A stretch of 64,000 nt of DNA, from assembly GCA_963726975.1 (NCBI GenBank), contig CAVSEK010000004.1:496001-560000 (forward strand). Direction: 5' to 3'. Below, in pieces: positions 52,471 to 61,663 of the stretch. This stretch comes from CAVSEK01 sp963726975 (lineage in GTDB: Bacteria > Actinomycetota > Actinomycetes > Mycobacteriales > SCTD01). A program made the position numbers and the translations under genes. Under the pieces are notes generated by a model. It saw nothing but the letters and a program-made list of their open reading frames with translations, had not been told where the DNA came from and did not search any database. The first letter of the stretch is position 1, and every line of letters begins with the position of its first letter.

Positions 52471-53879
52471 GGCGCACCTGGACGGCCGGCGCCGCCGCCC
52501 TGGTCGCCGCGGCGACGGCGCTCGGCCCGGTGCCCGCCGGCGCGACCCCGGCCCGCGGACCGTCGGTGCGCGTCTACGTCGTCGTCGTCGACGGCCTGCG
52601 GCCGGACGAGGTGCCGCTCATGCCGTTCCTGTCCTCGCTCGCGGACAGCGGGACGTCGTACGAGCAGGCCCGGGCGGTCATGATCGCCGAGACGGTCCCG
52701 AACCACGTCGCGATGGTCACCGGCGTCCACCCCGACCGCAGCGGCGTCGTCGCGAACGACTTCCCGGACGTCCGGCGCGACGAGGTCCGCGGCAACGAGG
52801 ACCCGGCGCTGCTGCGCGCGGACTCGGTGTTCACCCTGGCGTCCCGACAGTGCCCCGCGCTGCGCACGGCGGCGGTGACGAGCAAGGACTACCTGTACGA
52901 GGTCATGCAGCACGACCGGGACGGCGACGGCCGGCGCGACGCGGACAGCAACTTCGCCAACCTCGACGACCCTGCGTTCGTCCCCGGGCTGGGCCTGACG
53001 CCCGACGAGCGCACGATCGCCGAGGCGCTGCGGGTCAGCCGGGAGGAGGACCCGGACTTCCTGTTCGTCAACCTCGGCTCGGTCGACCGGGTCGGGCACG
53101 TCGACGAGACCGGTGGGACGACGTCGCCCCTGCCCACGGGCTCGCGACCCGTCGCCCGCGACGTGCAGCGCACCGCCACCGACGAGGAGCTGCGCGGCTT
53201 CGTCGAGCAGCTCCAGGCCGACGGGCGCTGGGACCGCACGGCGCTGATCGTCACGGCCGACCACTCGATGGACTGGTCGCTGCCGACGGCGACGGTCTCG
53301 CTGGGCGCCGCGATCGAGGCCGACCCGCTGCTGCGCGACCGGTTCGTGGTCGCGCAGAACGGCGGTGCCGGCCTGTACTCGCTGAAGGACCGCAGCGACC
53401 CGCTGGCGGCGCGCCGGCTGGCCCGGCTGCGCCAGGTCGCGCGGGCGACCGACGGCGTCGACGAGGCGCTCTACCGGCAGCCCAACGCCGTCGACGGCGG
53501 CCGCCGGCACTGGGTCGGCCAGGTGCACCCGGACTGGCACCAGACCGGTCCTCGGTCGGGCGACCTGCTGGTGACGGTGCGCGACGGTCGGCGGATCGCC
53601 GAGCCGACGTCGTCCAGCAACCCGATCCCGGGCAACCACGGCATGCCCTCCACGCTGCGCATCCCGATGGTCGTCAGCGGCGGGCTCGGGGTGCGCGACC
53701 GCGTCGTCACCGGCGACGCGGACCCGCTGGTGCGCGCCGCCGACCAGGCCGAGAACGTCGACATCGCGCCGACCGCGGCCTGGCTGCTGGGGCTGCGGCC
53801 GCCAGCCTCGGGCTTCGACGGGCGGGTGCTGCGCGAGGCCTTCCTGCGCCGACCGGCGCCCCGCTGCCCCACCGGCTGA
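52467..53879 (+). CDS. Alkaline phosphatase superfamily (type I phosphodiesterase-like) exported protein
   Basis: 470 residues. A signal peptide (WTAGAAALVAAATALGPVPAGA) precedes the nucleotide pyrophosphatase/phosphodiesterase fold: VVVVDGLRPDEVP with the first metal Asp, the nucleophile threonine in MIAETVPNHVAMVTGVHPDRSG in outline, FVNLGSVDRVGHVDE, VTADHSMDW and NHGMPSTLRIPMVVSG. It thus resembles NPP-type enzymes that hydrolyse phosphodiesters. It is coupled to PhoD by GTGA, giving a two-gene extracellular phosphate-scavenging operon. Exact substrate unknown. Confidence 0.9.
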   Translation: MRRTWTAGAAALVAAATALGPVPAGATPARGPSVRVYVVVVDGLRPDEVPLMPFLSSLADSGTSYEQARAVMIAETVPNHVAMVTGVHPDRSGVVANDFPDVRRDEVRGNEDPALLRADSVFTLASRQCPALRTAAVTSKDYLYEVMQHDRDGDGRRDADSNFANLDDPAFVPGLGLTPDERTIAEALRVSREEDPDFLFVNLGSVDRVGHVDETGGTTSPLPTGSRPVARDVQRTATDEELRGFVEQLQADGRWDRTALIVTADHSMDWSLPTATVSLGAAIEADPLLRDRFVVAQNGGAGLYSLKDRSDPLAARRLARLRQVARATDGVDEALYRQPNAVDGGRRHWVGQVHPDWHQTGPRSGDLLVTVRDGRRIAEPTSSSNPIPGNHGMPSTLRIPMVVSGGLGVRDRVVTGDADPLVRAADQAENVDIAPTAAWLLGLRPPASGFDGRVLREAFLRRPAPRCPTG

Positions 53880-53888
53880 GGGCGGGCG

Positions 53889-54668
53889 TCACCCGGCGCC
53901 GAGCAGCCCCTGCAGCACCTCGACGACGCCCGCGGGGCCGTCGGCGACGACGTCGGCCCGCTCCCGCAGCGCCGGCGGGCCCTCGTCACTGGCGGACGCG
54001 ACGGTCAGCCCGGGCACGCCGCGGGCGCGCAGCTCGTCGACGGCGTCGAAGGCGGGCAGGTCGCCCAGGTCGTCGCCGGCCCAGAGCACCGCCGACGGCG
54101 TCGGGTCGCACAGCGAGAGCAGGGCGGTGCGCTTGTCGTGGCCGGGCGGCCGCACCTCGAGCACGAGCCGGCCCGGGTGCACCTCGAGCCCGCCGGCGAG
54201 CGCGCGCAGCCGCGGCGCGAGCGCGTCGAGCGCCTCCTGCGGCCGGGCGGTCCCGCGGGCGTGGACGACCAGCGACAGGCCCTTGTCCTCCAGGCGCAGG
54301 TCGCCGAGCAGCGGCGGCAGCGCCTCGCGGACCCGCTGCAGCGCCGGGTCGGGCGGCTCGGCGGTGAGGACGCCGTCCCAGCGCTGCACGCCGTACTGCC
54401 CGAGCACGACGAGCCCGGGCACCGCGTGCAGGCCGGCGAGCTCGACGACGACGTCCGCGGGGCGGCCGGTGATCAGCGCGACGAGGCGCACCCGGCCGGC
54501 CAGCCCGGCGAGGACCTCGACGGCGCCGGGCGCGGGCAGGGCGTCCTGCGGCCGGTCGACGACGGGCGCGAGCGTGCCGTCGTAGTCGACGGCGACCACG
54601 GCGCGCTCGGGCTGCGCGCGGAGCGCGGCGAGGCCGGCGCGGCCGGCGGGCGTACGGGGGTCGAGCAC
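53889..54668 (-). CDS. otsB: Trehalose-phosphatase (OtsB)
   Basis: 259-residue HAD-superfamily phosphatase converting trehalose-6-phosphate to trehalose. The nucleophile motif is VVAVDYDGTLAPVVDRP near residue 25; LITGRP, KGLSLVVHARG, LVLEVRPPGHDKRTAL and LWAGDDLGDLPAF complete the HAD motifs. The GTG at 54668 is confirmed by TAGCGT 7 nt upstream. Its stop is 9 nt from the phosphatase gene on the other strand. It acts with OtsA, encoded 10 kb away. Confidence 0.94.
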   Translation of the reverse strand: MLDPRTPAGRAGLAALRAQPERAVVAVDYDGTLAPVVDRPQDALPAPGAVEVLAGLAGRVRLVALITGRPADVVVELAGLHAVPGLVVLGQYGVQRWDGVLTAEPPDPALQRVREALPPLLGDLRLEDKGLSLVVHARGTARPQEALDALAPRLRALAGGLEVHPGRLVLEVRPPGHDKRTALLSLCDPTPSAVLWAGDDLGDLPAFDAVDELRARGVPGLTVASASDEGPPALRERADVVADGPAGVVEVLQGLLGAG

Positions 54669-54675
54669 CGCGCGG

Positions 54676-54681
54676 ACGCTA
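54676..54681 (-). promoter_or_regulatory. Putative -10 element (TAGCGT) of otsB, leaderless
   Basis: TAGCGT on the minus strand is 7 nt before the otsB GTG, in the same arrangement as at selD and mobA. Confidence 0.6.
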
Positions 54682-54714
54682 GCCGAGCCGGGTCAGGTCG
54701 CCGTCACGACGCCG

Positions 54715-55191
54715 TCAGGACGCCGTGGGCAGCAGCCCGGTCAGGGAGTCCCAGCGGGCGATGCCGCAGCCGTCCGTGCGGTCGACGGTGGTGTCGACCG
54801 GGCGGCCCTGCCAGGTCCCGGTGATGCGCGCCGTCTGCGGCCCGCCGTAGAGCTCGGTGCAGGCGATCGGCGGCGACGACGCGGCGAACGGCGCGGGCAG
54901 GGCCGCGAGCGAGCGGCATGCCGACCCCGGGTCGGGGACCGTCCCGCCGGGCGGCGCGCAGGACAGCGTGAGCACCTGCACGGGCGCGTCGGTCGACGGG
55001 CGGTAGTCGACCGAGAGCTGCCCGGCGGGAGCGCCGCGGGGGCTGACCGGGACGGCGCCCGGCGGCGTGGGGGTCGACGTGCCGCCCGCCCCGGGCACGG
55101 CGGTGTCGTCGCCGCCGGCGCAGCCGGCGAGCAGCGCGGTCGAGAGCAGCAGCCCGGCGAGCGCGGCGGTCCGGGCGGGCGAGGTCGTCAT
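54715..55191 (-). CDS. Lipoprotein with a subtilisin-inhibitor-like (SSI) domain
   Basis: 158 residues. A lipoprotein signal ends LLSTALLAGC, and a Thr/Pro/Gly-rich linker follows. From about residue 55 the sequence has the SSI pattern: LTLSCAPPGGTVPDP with a cysteine, SACRSLAALPAPF, IACTELYGGPQTARITGTWQGRPV, and TDGCGIARWDSLTGLL. Four cysteines fit the two disulfides of the fold. Streptomyces members inhibit extracellular serine proteases; the reactive-site loop here cannot be judged. It would be membrane-anchored outside the cell. Confidence 0.78.
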   Translation of the reverse strand: MTTSPARTAALAGLLLSTALLAGCAGGDDTAVPGAGGTSTPTPPGAVPVSPRGAPAGQLSVDYRPSTDAPVQVLTLSCAPPGGTVPDPGSACRSLAALPAPFAASSPPIACTELYGGPQTARITGTWQGRPVDTTVDRTDGCGIARWDSLTGLLPTAS

Positions 55192-55229
55192 GGTCCTGGG
55201 ACGCGGCCGCGGCCCGGCCGGTTCCCGGC

Positions 55230-55788
55230 TCAGCCGCGCAGGTCGCGGGTGACGACGACGACGAGCCCGGCGGCCGGCAGGTCGGGCAGCCGGGGCAGCA
55301 CCCGCGGCAGGCCGAACTGGGCGGCGAGCGCGCGGGCCGGCTGCTCCAGCCCCGGCGGGTAGTAGACGGTCGTCGCCCGGATGCGCCCGGTGAGCCCGCC
55401 GACCCGGACGACCTGCCAGCCGCCGGCGCGCAGCCGCGCCGCCTCGGTCGTGCCGAGGTCGCCGATCTGCGAGTTGTTGAGCACGGTGACCGGGGGACGG
55501 GCCGGGGCCGGGGCACGGGGGCGGTGGGGGCGGTGGGGCCGGGGCGGTGGGGGCGGTGGGGGCGGGCGGGCCGGCCGGCTCGTCGTCGGTCCTCGGGGTG
55601 ACGAGCACCCCCGGCTGGACGCGCGAGGAGGTGCCGGCGAGCACCGCCTGCCCGGGGTCGACCCCGCGGAGCAGGAGCAGCACGAGCAGGCCCGCGACGA
55701 CGGCAGCGACGGACAGGACCGCAGCGCCGACGGCCGGCAGCCCGACCGGGCGCCGGCGCCGCGCCGGGCGTCGGGAACCGCGCAGCAC
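55230..55788 (-). CDS. LytR_C (LytR/CpsA/Psr C-terminal) domain membrane protein, one frame break
   Basis: An N-terminal basic stretch and transmembrane helix (VGAAVLSVAAVVAGLLVLLLLRG) lead to a Pro/Ala/Thr-rich linker in one frame; the linker's C/G homopolymers at about 55495-55560 hold a one-base shift, after which PPVTVLNNSQIGDLGTTEAA to VVVVTRDLRG forms a LytR_C domain ending at 55230. The domain alone is 84 residues. The start shown is the GTG at 55788; a CTG at 55849-55851 overlapping the DUF3263 stop as CTGA is the alternative. Envelope location is expected; function unknown. Confidence 0.72.
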
Positions 55789-55847
55789 CAGCGGGCCGAC
55801 CAGGCTCGACGGCCGCGGACCCCGGCCCTCGGGGTCCGGCGGCTGGC

Positions 55848-56138
55848 TCAGGCGTCCATCCCGAGGCGCCGGGCCGAGCGGGCCCGCTGGCGGGTGGCGC
55901 GCAGCCGGCGCAGCCGCTTGACGAGCATCGGGTCGGCGACGAGCGCCTCCGGCCGGTCGATGAGGGCGTTGAGCACCTGGTAGTAGCGGGTCGCGCTGAG
56001 GTCGAACAGCTCGCGGATCGCCTGCTCCTTGGCCCCGGCGTACTTCCACCACTGCCGCTCGAAGGCCAGCAGCTCGTGCTCGCGCTCGGTGAGCCCGCCC
56101 GTCACCGGGCCCGGCTCCGTCGTGGTGGCGTGCTCCAC
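55848..56138 (-). CDS. DUF3263 protein
   Basis: 96 residues. The core LTEREHELLAFERQWWKYAGAKEQAIRELFDLSATRYYQ in outline is the DUF3263 signature, a small helical actinobacterial protein with a helix-turn-helix-like look. VLNALIDRPEAL and a basic tail (KRLRRLRATRQRAR) follow. The GTG at 56138 has GGGAGGA 3 nt away. In actinobacteria this gene commonly sits directly before a LytR_C gene, as here, so the two are a conserved pair. Function unknown; a DNA-binding role has been suggested only by fold. Confidence 0.88.
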   Translation of the reverse strand: MEHATTTEPGPVTGGLTEREHELLAFERQWWKYAGAKEQAIRELFDLSATRYYQVLNALIDRPEALVADPMLVKRLRRLRATRQRARSARRLGMDA

Positions 56139-56246
56139 GGGTCCTCCCAGGTCGGCGAACGACAGGCGTGTAGTTCCCCTCCATGGAACCACGCCGCTCC
56201 CCGCACGCCCGGTCGGCGCGCCCCCAGGCGTGCCCTCAGGCGTGCC

Positions 56247-57593
56247 TCAGCGCTCCAGCGACACCTGCGTGCCACGGGCCATCGGACCGAAGAGCAGGTC
56301 GGTGAGGTCGCTGACCTGGTCGACCGGCCGGCCGAGCACGGGGGCCGTCACGAGGGCCAGCAGGTCGTGCTGCGACTGCGCGCGCACCGCCGACTGCGTG
56401 GGGGTGCGGGGGCAGGCCGAGTCGCGGAAGTCGGGGTTCTCCCGCTCGTACTCGTCGCAGTAGCCGTCCTCCGCGGTGCGGTAGACCGGGAAGGGCCGCT
56501 CGATGAAGGAGCCGTCGGCCTGCTGCTGCGCGTTGGTCGGCAGCCCGCGGCAGACGTCCGACCCGGTGGGGCCGGTGTCTCCGTAGACCGGCTCGTCGCC
56601 CCGCTGGTAGCCCTTCTGGTCGTTGGTGACCTCGAGGGTGATGTGCAGGCCCGGCTGCAGGCCGCCGAAGGTGGCCTCGGTGACCGGCTGGGCGGCGACG
56701 AGCCCGCGGAACGTGCACTCGTAGAGCGGGGAGTACGCGGCGTAGAGCCGCAGGCTCGGCAGGCTCTCCTGCGCCAGCTGCACCAGCCGGGTCTCGTTGT
56801 CGCGCACGAAGCTGTCCAGGCTGCGCGCCGCGGTCGTCGAGGTCTGCAGGAAGGTCGCGAGCTGCGTCTTCTGGTCGACGAGCGAGCGGTTGTTGAAGCT
56901 GAGGTTGTCGAGGACGGCGAGGAAGTCGTCAGCGGCACCGTCGTAGGCGTCGGCGACGTCCGCGAGCGCCTGCAGGTTGCGCTGCAGCGCCGGCAGAGCG
57001 GGGTTGAAGGCCTTGAAGTACTCGTCCTGCAGCGCGAAGTTGGCCCCGATCCGGTCACCCCGGTCGCGCAGGGCGCCGGAGACCGCGTTGAGGGTGCGCG
57101 ACAGGTCGTCGGGCCGCAGCGACTGCAGCAGCGGCAGGAAGTCGTCGAGCACCTTCTGCGTCTCGAGCATGACCTTGCTGCGGTCCTGCTGCAGCACGTC
57201 GCCCTCGCGCACCGGCCGGGCGGGCTGCTCCGGCGGCACGAGGCTGACGAACTTCTCGCCGAAGAGCGTCTTGGGGAGCAGCTGGCCGACCGAGCCCACC
57301 GGCACCTGCCGCGCGCGGTCCTCGTCGATCGCCAGACGGATGGTGGCGCCCTTGCCGTCGGTGCTCACCTCGCGGATGTCACCGACCCGGACACCCCGGA
57401 TCTTGACGTCACCACCGGTGGTGAGCTGGTTGCCGATGCTGTCGGTCTTCAGCTCGACCATGACGACCGGGGTGAAGGCCTTCTGGTAGAAGGCGACGGT
57501 CAGCGCGACGAGCAGGCCGATCACGACCAGGAACGCCACGCCGGCGAGGCGTTGGCGCGCGAGGGCACGGCCCTTGCGCAACGGCGGAGCCAC
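56247..57593 (-). CDS. MCE/MlaD family protein, solitary
   Basis: 448 residues: a membrane anchor (LAGVAFLVVIGLLVALTVAFYQ, about 15-37), the MlaD domain about 40-118 (VMVELKTDSIGNQLTTGGDVKIRGVRVGDIREVS in outline), and a long helical region to 300 typical of lipid-tunnel forming MCE proteins. A variable C-terminus with several cysteines (CTFRGL, VCRGLP, YCDEYE, ACPRTP) follows. Such proteins shuttle lipids across the envelope, but normally six mce genes with two yrbE permeases form the operon; none is here. The GTG at 57593 has GGAGG 5 nt upstream. Confidence 0.85.
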   Translation of the reverse strand: MAPPLRKGRALARQRLAGVAFLVVIGLLVALTVAFYQKAFTPVVMVELKTDSIGNQLTTGGDVKIRGVRVGDIREVSTDGKGATIRLAIDEDRARQVPVGSVGQLLPKTLFGEKFVSLVPPEQPARPVREGDVLQQDRSKVMLETQKVLDDFLPLLQSLRPDDLSRTLNAVSGALRDRGDRIGANFALQDEYFKAFNPALPALQRNLQALADVADAYDGAADDFLAVLDNLSFNNRSLVDQKTQLATFLQTSTTAARSLDSFVRDNETRLVQLAQESLPSLRLYAAYSPLYECTFRGLVAAQPVTEATFGGLQPGLHITLEVTNDQKGYQRGDEPVYGDTGPTGSDVCRGLPTNAQQQADGSFIERPFPVYRTAEDGYCDEYERENPDFRDSACPRTPTQSAVRAQSQHDLLALVTAPVLGRPVDQVSDLTDLLFGPMARGTQVSLER

Positions 57594-57715
57594 AGGACCT
57601 CCGGGCAGGCGGGGAGCACGGGCGACGCCGTGTCGAGAGATGGTGGACGGGGAGTGACGGGAACGTCAAGCACCGCCGAGGGGATCGGACGGCGCGCCCT
57701 GCTGCTGGAGCCCGC

Positions 57716-59783
57716 TCACCCGCTGGGGAGAGCGCTGACCACCGTCAGCAGGACGTACTGCGCGACCACCTCGTCGGGGCCTTCGCCGTCTCCCCCGCCA
57801 TCTCCTGCCCGCAGGACCTCGACGTCCCAGCGCACCTCTCCCTGCTCGGCGGTGCGCGGCGTCTTCGACGCGCAGGTGAGCACGGCCCGCAGGGTGTCGC
57901 CCGGGCGCACCGGCGAGGTGAAGCGCAGCTGCTCCAGGCCGGTGTTGGCCAGCACCGGCCCGGGCGCCGGGTCGACGAACAGGCCGGCGGCGAAGGACAG
58001 CACCAGGTAGCCGTGCGCGACGATCCCGCCGAACAGCGGGTTGGCGGCCGCCGCCTGCTCGTCGGTGTGGGCGTAGAAGGTGTCGCCGGTGAACGCCGCG
58101 AAGTGGTCGACGTCCTCGCGGGTGACCGTGCGCGACGCCGTCTCGACGGTGTCGCCGACCTCCAGCTCGGCCATGGACAGCCGGAACGGGTGCCGCTCGG
58201 TGACCCGCCGGGTCGCGCCCGGCGCCCGCACGCCGGTGACCGCGGTGACCACGTCGGGGCTGCCCTGCACCGCGGTGCGCTGCATGTGGTGGCGCACGCC
58301 GCGCAGCCCGCCGAGCTCCTCGCCGCCGCCGGCCCGGCCCGGGCCGCCGTGCACCAGGGTCGCCAGCGGCGCGCCGTGCCCGGTCGACTCGGCCGCGCAG
58401 GTGCGGTCGAGCACGAGGACCCGCCCGTGGAAGGCGGCGGCACCGAGCACGGTGTCGCGGGCGAAGTCGCGGTCGGCGGTGACCACGGACGTGACGAGGC
58501 TGCCCCGCCCCAGGGCGAGGACGTCCGGCACGGTCGCCGGGTCGTCGTAGGGCAGCAGCGTCGCGACCGGGCCGAAGGCCTCGACCTCGTGGACGGCCGG
58601 GGCGGACGCGTCGTCGTGGGCGAGCAGCACCGGGCCCAGGAACGCGCCGCGCTCCAGCCCCGCGGGCACGACCTGCGGGTCGCCCGCGACGACCCGACCG
58701 CCCTCGGCGAGCGCCGCGACGCCGCGGCGCACCGACTCGCGCTGCTCGGTGCTCACCAGGGCGCCCATCCGGGTCGCCGGGTCGCGCGGGTCGCCGACGA
58801 CGACCTGCGCGAGCGCGGCGCCGATCGCCTCGCCCGCGGCCTGCAGGTGCTCGCGCGGCACGAGGACCCGCCGGATGGCCGTGCACTTCTGGCCGGCCTT
58901 GGCCGTCGTCTCGCGGACCACCTCGCGCACGAACAGGTCCCACTCCGGCGTGCCGGGCGCCGCGTCGGGCCCGAGCACGCAGCCGTTGAGGCTGTCGGCC
59001 TCGGCGGTGAAGCGGACGCTGCGCCCGACGACCACCGGGTGCGCCCGCAGCGCCGCGGCGGTGCGGGCCGAGCCGGTCACCGAGAGCACGTCCTGCCCGC
59101 CCAGCCCGTCGAGCAGCCCGGCCGGGTCGCCGACCAGCAGCTGCAGCGCGCCCTCGGGGAGCACGCCGAGCCCGACGATCCTGCGGACCAGCAGCTCGGT
59201 GACGTACGCCGTCTGCGGCGCCGGCTTGACGATGCTCGGCATGCCGGCGAGCAGCGCGGGCGCGAGCTTCTCCAGCGCCCCCCAGACCGGGAAGTTGAAC
59301 GCGTTGACCTGCACCGACGCGCCGCGCAGCGGGGTGAGCACGTGCTGGGCGACGAACGTGCCGCCGCGGCCGAGCCGCTCGACCGGGCCGTCGACGAGCA
59401 CCGTGCCGCCGGCAGCTCGCGCCGCCCCTTGGAGGCGTACGCCAGCAGCGTCCCGAAGCCGCCGTCGACGTCGACGAGCGAGTCGCGCCGGGTGCAGCCC
59501 GTGGCGTACGAGAGGTCGTAGAACTCCTCCTGTCGGCCATCAGCGCGCTGCCGAGCTCCTTGAGCAGCGCGGCGCGCTCGGGGAAGGTGAGCGCGCGCAG
59601 CGCCGGCCCGCCGACCCCGCGGGCGTGCGCGAGCGCCTCGGCGGCCGGCACCGGCGCGGTCGAGATCCGCGCGACCGTCTCGCCGGTGGTGGCGTCGCGC
59701 AGCGGCGCGCCCTCGTCGTCCGGCACCAGCCAGCGCCCGCCGACCCAGCTCTCCAGCACCCCGCGCGCCTGCGTCGTGGTCAT
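57716..59783 (-). CDS. paaZ: PaaZ: oxepin-CoA hydrolase / semialdehyde dehydrogenase, two frame breaks
   Basis: About 690 residues of the bifunctional ring-opening enzyme of aerobic phenylacetate catabolism. The ATG at 59783 begins TTTQARGVLESWVGGRW; near 59535 the frame changes before EEFYDLSYATGC, and again near 59410 before GTVLVDGPVERLG; each fits one missing base. The ALDH part has FTAEADSLNGC and the catalytic cysteine in AGQKCTAIRR. The C-terminal MaoC hydratase (FTGDTFYAHTDEQAAA) supplies the hydrolase. It is divergent from paaI-paaK and sits at the edge of the paa cluster. The breaks are in G/C runs. Confidence 0.9.
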
Positions 59784-59868
59784 CGCCGGCCCTCCCGCCC
59801 TCGCTCGACCCGTCCCGCCGCACCGTAGTGGTGACCCCCGTCACGGCGGCGTCTGCCACAGTGCCGGT

Positions 59869-60306
59869 GTGGACGACGCCGACCCCCAGCAGGCCGCGGA
59901 GGCGCAGGCCGCGGCGATGCTCGCCGGCGACGCCGCCACCCGCGGGCTGGGGATCGAGGTGTCCGGCGTCGGGCCGGGCCGCGCGACCGCGGCGATGACG
60001 GTGACCCCCGCGATGCTCAACGGGCACGGCACCTGCCACGGCGGCTACCTGTTCCTGCTCGCCGACACCGCGTTCGCCTTCGCCTGCAACACCCGCGGCG
60101 AGCCGGCGGTCGCGGCCGGCGCCGACGTCGCCTTCCTCGCGCCGGTGCGGGAGGGCGAGGTCGTGGTCGCCGAGGCCGCCGAGCGGGTGCTCGCCGGGCG
60201 CTCCGGCCTCTACGACGTGACGGTGCGCCGCGGCGGCGCGACCGTGCTGGAGTTCCGCGGTCGCAGCCGCACGCTGCCCCGCCGCCCCACCGAGGAGGCC
60301 CCGTGA
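59869..60306 (+). CDS. paaI: Hydroxyphenylacetyl-CoA thioesterase PaaI
   Basis: 145-residue hot-dog fold thioesterase that clears dead-end ring-hydroxylated phenylacetyl-CoA. The signature NGHGTCHGGYLFLLADTAFAFACN is at about 50-73, and the aspartate in LADT is catalytic. EGEVVVAEAAERVLAGRSGLYDV is typical of the family's second strand. The GTG at 59869 lies 6 nt after CACAGT, a weak leaderless arrangement. Its stop overlaps the paaK GTG by 4 nt, so the two form one operon. The PaaI name rests on the neighbouring paa genes as much as on sequence. Confidence 0.92.
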   Translation: MDDADPQQAAEAQAAAMLAGDAATRGLGIEVSGVGPGRATAAMTVTPAMLNGHGTCHGGYLFLLADTAFAFACNTRGEPAVAAGADVAFLAPVREGEVVVAEAAERVLAGRSGLYDVTVRRGGATVLEFRGRSRTLPRRPTEEAP

Positions 60307-61601
60307 CCGGTCGCGCCACGCCCGCCGGGCTCGACGCCGGCGAGACGATGGAGCCGGAGGCGCTGCGCGCCCTGCAGCTCGAGCGGCTGCAGGCGAGCCT
60401 GGCCCTGGCGTACGAGCGGGTGCCCACCTACCGCACCCTGTTCGACCAGGCGGGGGTGCACCCGCGCGACGTGCGGTCGCTGGAGGACCTGCGGCACCTG
60501 CCGTTCACGACCAAGGCCGAGCTGCGGGCGGCGTACCCGTTCGGGATGCTCGCGGTCCCCCGCGAGCAGGTGTCGCGGGTGCACGCCAGCAGCGGCACGA
60601 CCGGCCAGCCCACGGTCGTCGCCTACACCGCGCAGGACGTGTCGACCTGGGCCGACCTCATGGCGCGCAGCCTGCGTGCGGCCGGGATCCGGCGCGGCGA
60701 CCTGGTGCACGTGTCGTACGGCTACGGCCTGTTCACCGGCGGGCTCGGCGCGCACTACGGCGCGGAGCGGCTCGGCTGCACCGTCGTCCCCGTCAGCGGC
60801 GGGATGACCGAGCGCCAGGTGCGGCTCATCCGCGACTTCGGCCCGCGGGCGGTCCTGGTCACCCCGTCGTACATGCTCGCGCTGCTCGACGAGTTCGAGC
60901 GCCAGGGCGTGGACCCGCGCGACAGCTCGCTGGAGATCGGCGTCTTCGGCGCGGAGCCGTGGACCGAGGACCTGCGGCGCGAGGTCGAGGAGCGCACCGG
61001 CATGGACGCGGTCGACATCTACGGGCTGTCCGAGGTCATGGGGCCGGGCGTGGCGATGGAGTGCGTCGAGACCAAGGACGGGCTGCACGTCTGGGAGGAC
61101 CACTTCTACCCCGAGGTCGTCGACCCGGGGACCGGCGAGGTGCTTCCCGACGGCGAGCGCGGCGAGCTCGTCCTCACCTCGCTCACGAAGCAGGCGATGC
61201 CGGTCGTGCGCTACCGCACCCGCGACCTCACCCGGCTGCTGCCCGGCACCGCGCGGGCCGTGCGGCGCATGGAGAAGGTCACGGGCCGCACCGACGACAT
61301 GATCATCCTGCGCGGCGTCAACCTGTTCCCGACGCAGGTCGAGGAGCTGCTGCTGCGCGTGGAGGGCCTGTCGCCGCACTACCAGCTCGTGCTGTCGCGG
61401 CCGCACCGCCTGGACGAGCTGACCGTCCGGGTCGAGGCGCGGCCGGACTGCTCGGCGAGCGAGCGCGAGGAGCAGGGCCGCCGGCTGTGCGCGCTGGTCA
61501 AGGAGAACGTCGGCGTCACGGTCTCCTGCGACGTCGTCGAGCCGGGCCTGGTCGAGCGCTCCCAGGGCAAGGCCCAGCGGGTCGTCGACCTGCGGGCGTG
61601 A
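60303..61601 (+). CDS. paaK: Phenylacetate-CoA ligase PaaK
   Basis: 432-residue AMP-forming ligase, first enzyme of the pathway, giving phenylacetyl-CoA. Motifs: PFTTKAELRAAYPFG, the P-loop-like HASSGTTGQPTVVAYT near residue 97, GLFTGGLGAHYGAERLGCTVVPVSGG, DIYGLSEVMGPGVAMEC, TSLTKQAMPVVRYRTRD, and the A8/hinge region VTGRTDDMIILRGVNLFPTQVE. Length fits PaaK (about 430-440). GTGA overlap with paaI supports coupled translation. It ends 62 nt before paaA, with a separate operator between. Confidence 0.95.
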   Translation: MTGRATPAGLDAGETMEPEALRALQLERLQASLALAYERVPTYRTLFDQAGVHPRDVRSLEDLRHLPFTTKAELRAAYPFGMLAVPREQVSRVHASSGTTGQPTVVAYTAQDVSTWADLMARSLRAAGIRRGDLVHVSYGYGLFTGGLGAHYGAERLGCTVVPVSGGMTERQVRLIRDFGPRAVLVTPSYMLALLDEFERQGVDPRDSSLEIGVFGAEPWTEDLRREVEERTGMDAVDIYGLSEVMGPGVAMECVETKDGLHVWEDHFYPEVVDPGTGEVLPDGERGELVLTSLTKQAMPVVRYRTRDLTRLLPGTARAVRRMEKVTGRTDDMIILRGVNLFPTQVEELLLRVEGLSPHYQLVLSRPHRLDELTVRVEARPDCSASEREEQGRRLCALVKENVGVTVSCDVVEPGLVERSQGKAQRVVDLRA

Positions 61602-61628
61602 CAGCCCACCCGCCCCGCGGTACCGTTA

Positions 61629-61644
61629 CCGAACGATCGTTCGG
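61629..61644 (+). promoter_or_regulatory. 16-bp palindrome before paaA, likely TetR-type PaaR operator
   Basis: CCGAACGATCGTTCGG is a perfect palindrome, 19 nt before the paaA start codon. It resembles the ACCGAACGNTCGG-type boxes bound by TetR-family PaaR in actinobacteria. No regulator gene is in the window. It is placed to control paaABCD and may not affect paaI-paaK, whose own upstream region has no such box. Confidence 0.72.
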
Positions 61645-61663
61645 CAATGACCCGGAGGCCCCC

